DNA of 7,612 nt, from the NCBI GenBank assembly GCA_948467695.1, contig CAOKFJ010000078.1:1-7612 (forward strand). Reading direction: 5' to 3'. The translations under genes and the position numbers were made by a program. Under the pieces are notes generated by a model that did no database searches, had not been told where the DNA came from, and saw only the letters and a list, made by a program, of their open reading frames with translations. Within the stretch, counting starts at the first letter, position 1. Each line of letters begins with the position of its first letter. The stretch comes from an uncultured Allobaculum sp. Lineage in GTDB: Bacteria; Bacillota_I; Bacilli_A; Erysipelotrichales; Erysipelotrichaceae. Positions 5,708 to 7,612 of the stretch are shown here, piece after piece.

Positions 5708-7345
5708 TTACTTTCTCCCTGCGAAATTGAATCGCACATGAAACAAACGCTGCGGAATCTTGAAGAACAAAGACAGACCGCCGAAAATAACGCACGCAAT
5801 CAGACCGCTTAAAATCGTTGTCAGAAGGCACACGATTCGCGAACCGCCGGTCGCGCCAAGGCCTAAAGCGTACATTGCCCAAATGGCAAGTGCGGTAATG
5901 CCAAGGCAGATCGAGGTCTGCACAAGCAGACGCAGCGTGGATTTGAAGCTTACGCCGAAATGGATGCGCATCTGTTTAAGGCTGTACCAGATGATGTAGC
6001 CGTAGCTGATCACTGTGGAAAGCACAGCGCCGGCTACGCCCATGAACATTACCATCGGCACCATGATGATGCCTTTGATGATGGCTGCGATTAGCATCTG
6101 CTTGAGCAGAGGCCAGCGCATTTTGCAGGCCATCATCATATTGGTGACAATCGGCGTGATGGTGCCGAAGAAACCTTCAATCGCAATCCACTGCACACTC
6201 TGCGACGCCAGATCGAGATTGTCGGTGTAGTAGAGCGTATAGAAGAGAGGTTTGGCATAAATAAGGATGCAGAAACTGAGGAACAGAGCGATATATAAAA
6301 CGATGTTGATGCATTCGCGAATATCTTTGCGCACCGCTTTCATATCATTCATTTCCAGCGAAGCCGTAATATGCGGAATGATCGCCGCGGTGAATCCGGG
6401 CGAAAGAATCATCGGAATCGCTGTCAGTTTGACCCCGACATAGTTGACCGCGGAGGTCATTGTCTGAATCTGCGCGGCATCGTAATTCGACAGACGAAGA
6501 CCTGTCGGTAGCAGAGTTGCGTCGTAGATATCGTTGGCATAGCCGATGACCGCAAAAAGAAGATAGGGAATGCAGATGAGGATGAATTCCATCAGAAGCG
6601 GTTTAAGCGGTTTAGCTTTCCTGTGCTCTGTGCGCGCTTCCTGGAGCACTTCATGTTCCGTGCCTTTGGAGAAGCGGAAGATCTGGACAATACCCGCAAT
6701 CGCCGCCACCGAAGTCGAAAGCACAGCCGCATACAGAGCCCAGACACTGGCAAGATGGAAACCGTAGACAAGCAGACACGCGACGCCTAAAAGGAAGGCA
6801 ACGCGGAACACCTGTTCAAACGCCTGGGAAAACGCGTACTCCTGAAGTTCCTTACGTCCCTGAATAAAACCGCGATACGCGCTTAAAATCGGGACAAAAA
6901 AGATCGCCAGCGACAGAATCGCCAGAACCTTGCTCATAATATCGGCGCCTTCCGCTGTTCCGTCCGCCATAATCGGACCAAGAACGCCGGACAGCGCAAA
7001 CATGACGATCATGCCAAGGAAACCGAGCAGTCCCATCAGCAGAACCGACATGCGGTGAACTTCAAGAACCGTCCGGCTGTTTTTTCGCGTGGTGTATTTA
7101 GCCACCATTGTCGCGATCGCCATCGGCGCGCCGGCGGTGAAGACGTTGAGAATATAGCTGTAGATTCGATATGCCGAACCATAGTAAGACATCAGGGCAT
7201 CACTGCCGAGAATGGAAGAAAAAGGGATCGAATACAAAAGACCGATCGCCTTCGCAACAAAAAAGCCGAAGGTGCCAATCAAGCCGCCGGCAACAATCGA
7301 TTTTTTCGCGCGAGAAGATATACCTGTTTTTTTATCATCGTTCAT
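5708..7345 (-). CDS. SpoVB/YtgP (MurJ-like) lipid-linked oligosaccharide flippase
   Basis: This is a 545-residue polytopic membrane protein of the MOP superfamily (MviN/MATE-like), predicted to move undecaprenyl-linked saccharides across the cytoplasmic membrane. Lipid II for peptidoglycan is the likely cargo for YtgP-type members; another polysaccharide precursor is the alternative. Hydrophobic segments run through nearly the whole chain, starting at about residues 17-46. They are separated by basic loops such as residues 223-250 and end in the basic tail FNFAGRK. The family motifs SAYRGFIQGRKE (155-166) and SQAFEQVFR (173-181) are clear. The ATG at 7345 follows AAAGGAG with a 10-base gap; this ribosome site can pair with the bases just before the start codon. 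The gene has its own extended -10 promoter and is followed after 5 bases by mnmG. Family assignment is firm; cargo, and the choice between murJ/ytgP and spoVB, is not, so no symbol is given. Confidence 0.88.
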   Translation of the reverse strand: MNDDKKTGISSRAKKSIVAGGLIGTFGFFVAKAIGLLYSIPFSSILGSDALMSYYGSAYRIYSYILNVFTAGAPMAIATMVAKYTTRKNSRTVLEVHRMSVLLMGLLGFLGMIVMFALSGVLGPIMADGTAEGADIMSKVLAILSLAIFFVPILSAYRGFIQGRKELQEYAFSQAFEQVFRVAFLLGVACLLVYGFHLASVWALYAAVLSTSVAAIAGIVQIFRFSKGTEHEVLQEARTEHRKAKPLKPLLMEFILICIPYLLFAVIGYANDIYDATLLPTGLRLSNYDAAQIQTMTSAVNYVGVKLTAIPMILSPGFTAAIIPHITASLEMNDMKAVRKDIRECINIVLYIALFLSFCILIYAKPLFYTLYYTDNLDLASQSVQWIAIEGFFGTITPIVTNMMMACKMRWPLLKQMLIAAIIKGIIMVPMVMFMGVAGAVLSTVISYGYIIWYSLKQMRIHFGVSFKSTLRLLVQTSICLGITALAIWAMYALGLGATGGSRIVCLLTTILSGLIACVIFGGLSLFFKIPQRLFHVRFNFAGRK

Positions 7346-7346
7346 G

Positions 7347-7360
7347 AGGAGGTAGCTCCT
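7347..7360 (-). promoter_or_regulatory. Small hairpin covering the flippase ribosome binding site
   Basis: On the minus strand AGGAG (7356-7360) can pair perfectly with CTCCT (7347-7351) around the four-base loop CTAC. The left arm is the core of the Shine-Dalgarno sequence AAAGGAG (7356-7362), and the right arm ends one base before the ATG at 7345. The hairpin is seen in the sequence. That it reduces or regulates initiation is inference, since five base pairs may melt easily. Confidence 0.45.
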
Positions 7361-7371
7361 TTCAATCGGTG

Positions 7372-7380
7372 ATTATATCA
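7372..7380 (-). promoter_or_regulatory. Extended -10 promoter of the flippase-mnmG unit
   Basis: The minus strand reads TGATATAAT, a perfect extended -10 element (TGN plus TATAAT). There is no recognisable -35 hexamer at 16-18 bases upstream, which extended -10 promoters can tolerate. Initiation near 7365 gives a leader of about 20 bases containing the AAAGGAG ribosome site. The element lies in the 86-base divergent gap and could overlap a weak plus-strand TATCAT (7376-7381) that might serve the opposite gene. Confidence 0.65.
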
Positions 7381-7431
7381 TAGGCTTAGATGAAGATTTC
7401 CGCCTGAGTAAAGGCGCAAGGAGGATTAATG

Positions 7432-7612
7432 ATGACAATTCGCTTTGTCTGCACAGCTGCACAGGCACGAATCGCCGACAGCTGCACAATCGAACATTTT
7501 GGTGTGCCTTCTCTTGTTCTGATGGAACATGCGGCTATGGCAGTCGTAGAAGAGATTGAAAAAATGGATGGCTGCGGAAAAGTCGTTGTCGTCTGCGGTC
7601 CGGGAAACAACG
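7432..7612 (+). CDS. nnr: NAD(P)H-hydrate epimerase (YjeF N-terminal domain), N-terminal fragment, possibly of bifunctional Nnr
   Basis: The YjeF_N domain epimerises R- and S-NAD(P)HX, the hydrated and damaged forms of the nicotinamide cofactors, so that a partner dehydratase can restore NAD(P)H. Sixty codons are visible before the window ends. The sequence shows the expected opening helix, then PSLVLMEHAAMAVVEEI, where relatives usually have LMENAG or LMERAG, and then VVVVCGPGNN, the start of the GPGNNGGDG nucleotide-binding loop. Two in-frame ATGs exist at 7429 and 7432. The perfect AAGGAGG at 7418-7424 is 7 bases from the second and only 4 from the first, so 7432 is preferred. The gene is divergent from the flippase gene. 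Many Firmicutes fuse this domain to an ADP/ATP-dependent dehydratase, but the C-terminal part is outside the window, so single or bifunctional form cannot be decided. Confidence 0.9.
   Translation, partial: MTIRFVCTAAQARIADSCTIEHFGVPSLVLMEHAAMAVVEEIEKMDGCGKVVVVCGPGNN

Noticed and set aside
4830..5741. 303-codon open frame on the plus strand
   Set aside because: It is antisense to mnmG, which carries both GidA signatures; the frame is a codon-usage shadow.
5703..5882. N-terminal extension of mnmG to an ATG at 5882
   Set aside because: The extra 60 residues are encoded inside the flippase gene and precede the point where MnmG proteins normally begin, right before the FAD motif.
1..7612. CRISPR array, tRNA, insertion sequence or a defence or biosynthetic cluster
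   Set aside because: I found no spaced direct repeats, cloverleaf, transposase or terminal inverted repeats, and every recognised gene is a housekeeping or common regulatory gene.

Overview
The window looks like ordinary chromosomal DNA from a Gram-positive bacterium of the Firmicutes type with roughly balanced base composition. The pointers are strong AGGAGG-like ribosome sites, a CcpA-type cre-like site, a DivIC/FtsB-like protein and a flippase of the SpoVB/YtgP branch. A member of the Erysipelotrichia or a related lineage would fit, but that placement is inference. I see no tRNA, rRNA, insertion sequence, CRISPR array or phage module.

Layout from left to right: (1) 1-1575, minus strand, the N-terminal 525 codons of glycogen phosphorylase (glgP), whose C-terminal part lies beyond base 1. 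(2) 1576-2162, a non-coding stretch holding two candidate glgP promoters, a cre-like site and a strong terminator-like hairpin. (3) 2163-2645, minus strand, an orphan OmpR/PhoB-type winged-helix regulator with no receiver domain. (4) 2646-3263, a long non-coding stretch with an AT-rich, repeat-containing upstream region, a run of ten G and a clear Rho-independent terminator. (5) 3264-3713, minus strand, a DivIC/FtsB-like septum protein with its own promoter. (6) 3843-5702, minus strand, mnmG (gidA), the tRNA wobble-uridine modification enzyme. (7) 5708-7345, minus strand, a SpoVB/YtgP (MurJ-like) lipid-linked saccharide flippase only 5 bases upstream of mnmG. (8) 7432-7612, plus strand, the start of a YjeF-type NAD(P)H-hydrate epimerase gene that runs out of the window.

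The flippase and mnmG appear to form one transcription unit reading leftwards. The DivIC-like gene follows after 129 bases and has its own extended -10 promoter, and that run of genes stops at the terminator at 3191-3234. The winged-helix gene and glgP appear to be separate units. The themes are housekeeping: envelope and division (flippase, DivIC-like), translation fidelity (MnmG), metabolite repair (Nnr) and glycogen breakdown (GlgP). I found no convincing new biological system. The most worthwhile items are the orphan regulator with its phased upstream repeats, the cre-like glgP control region, and a hairpin that could mask the flippase ribosome site.
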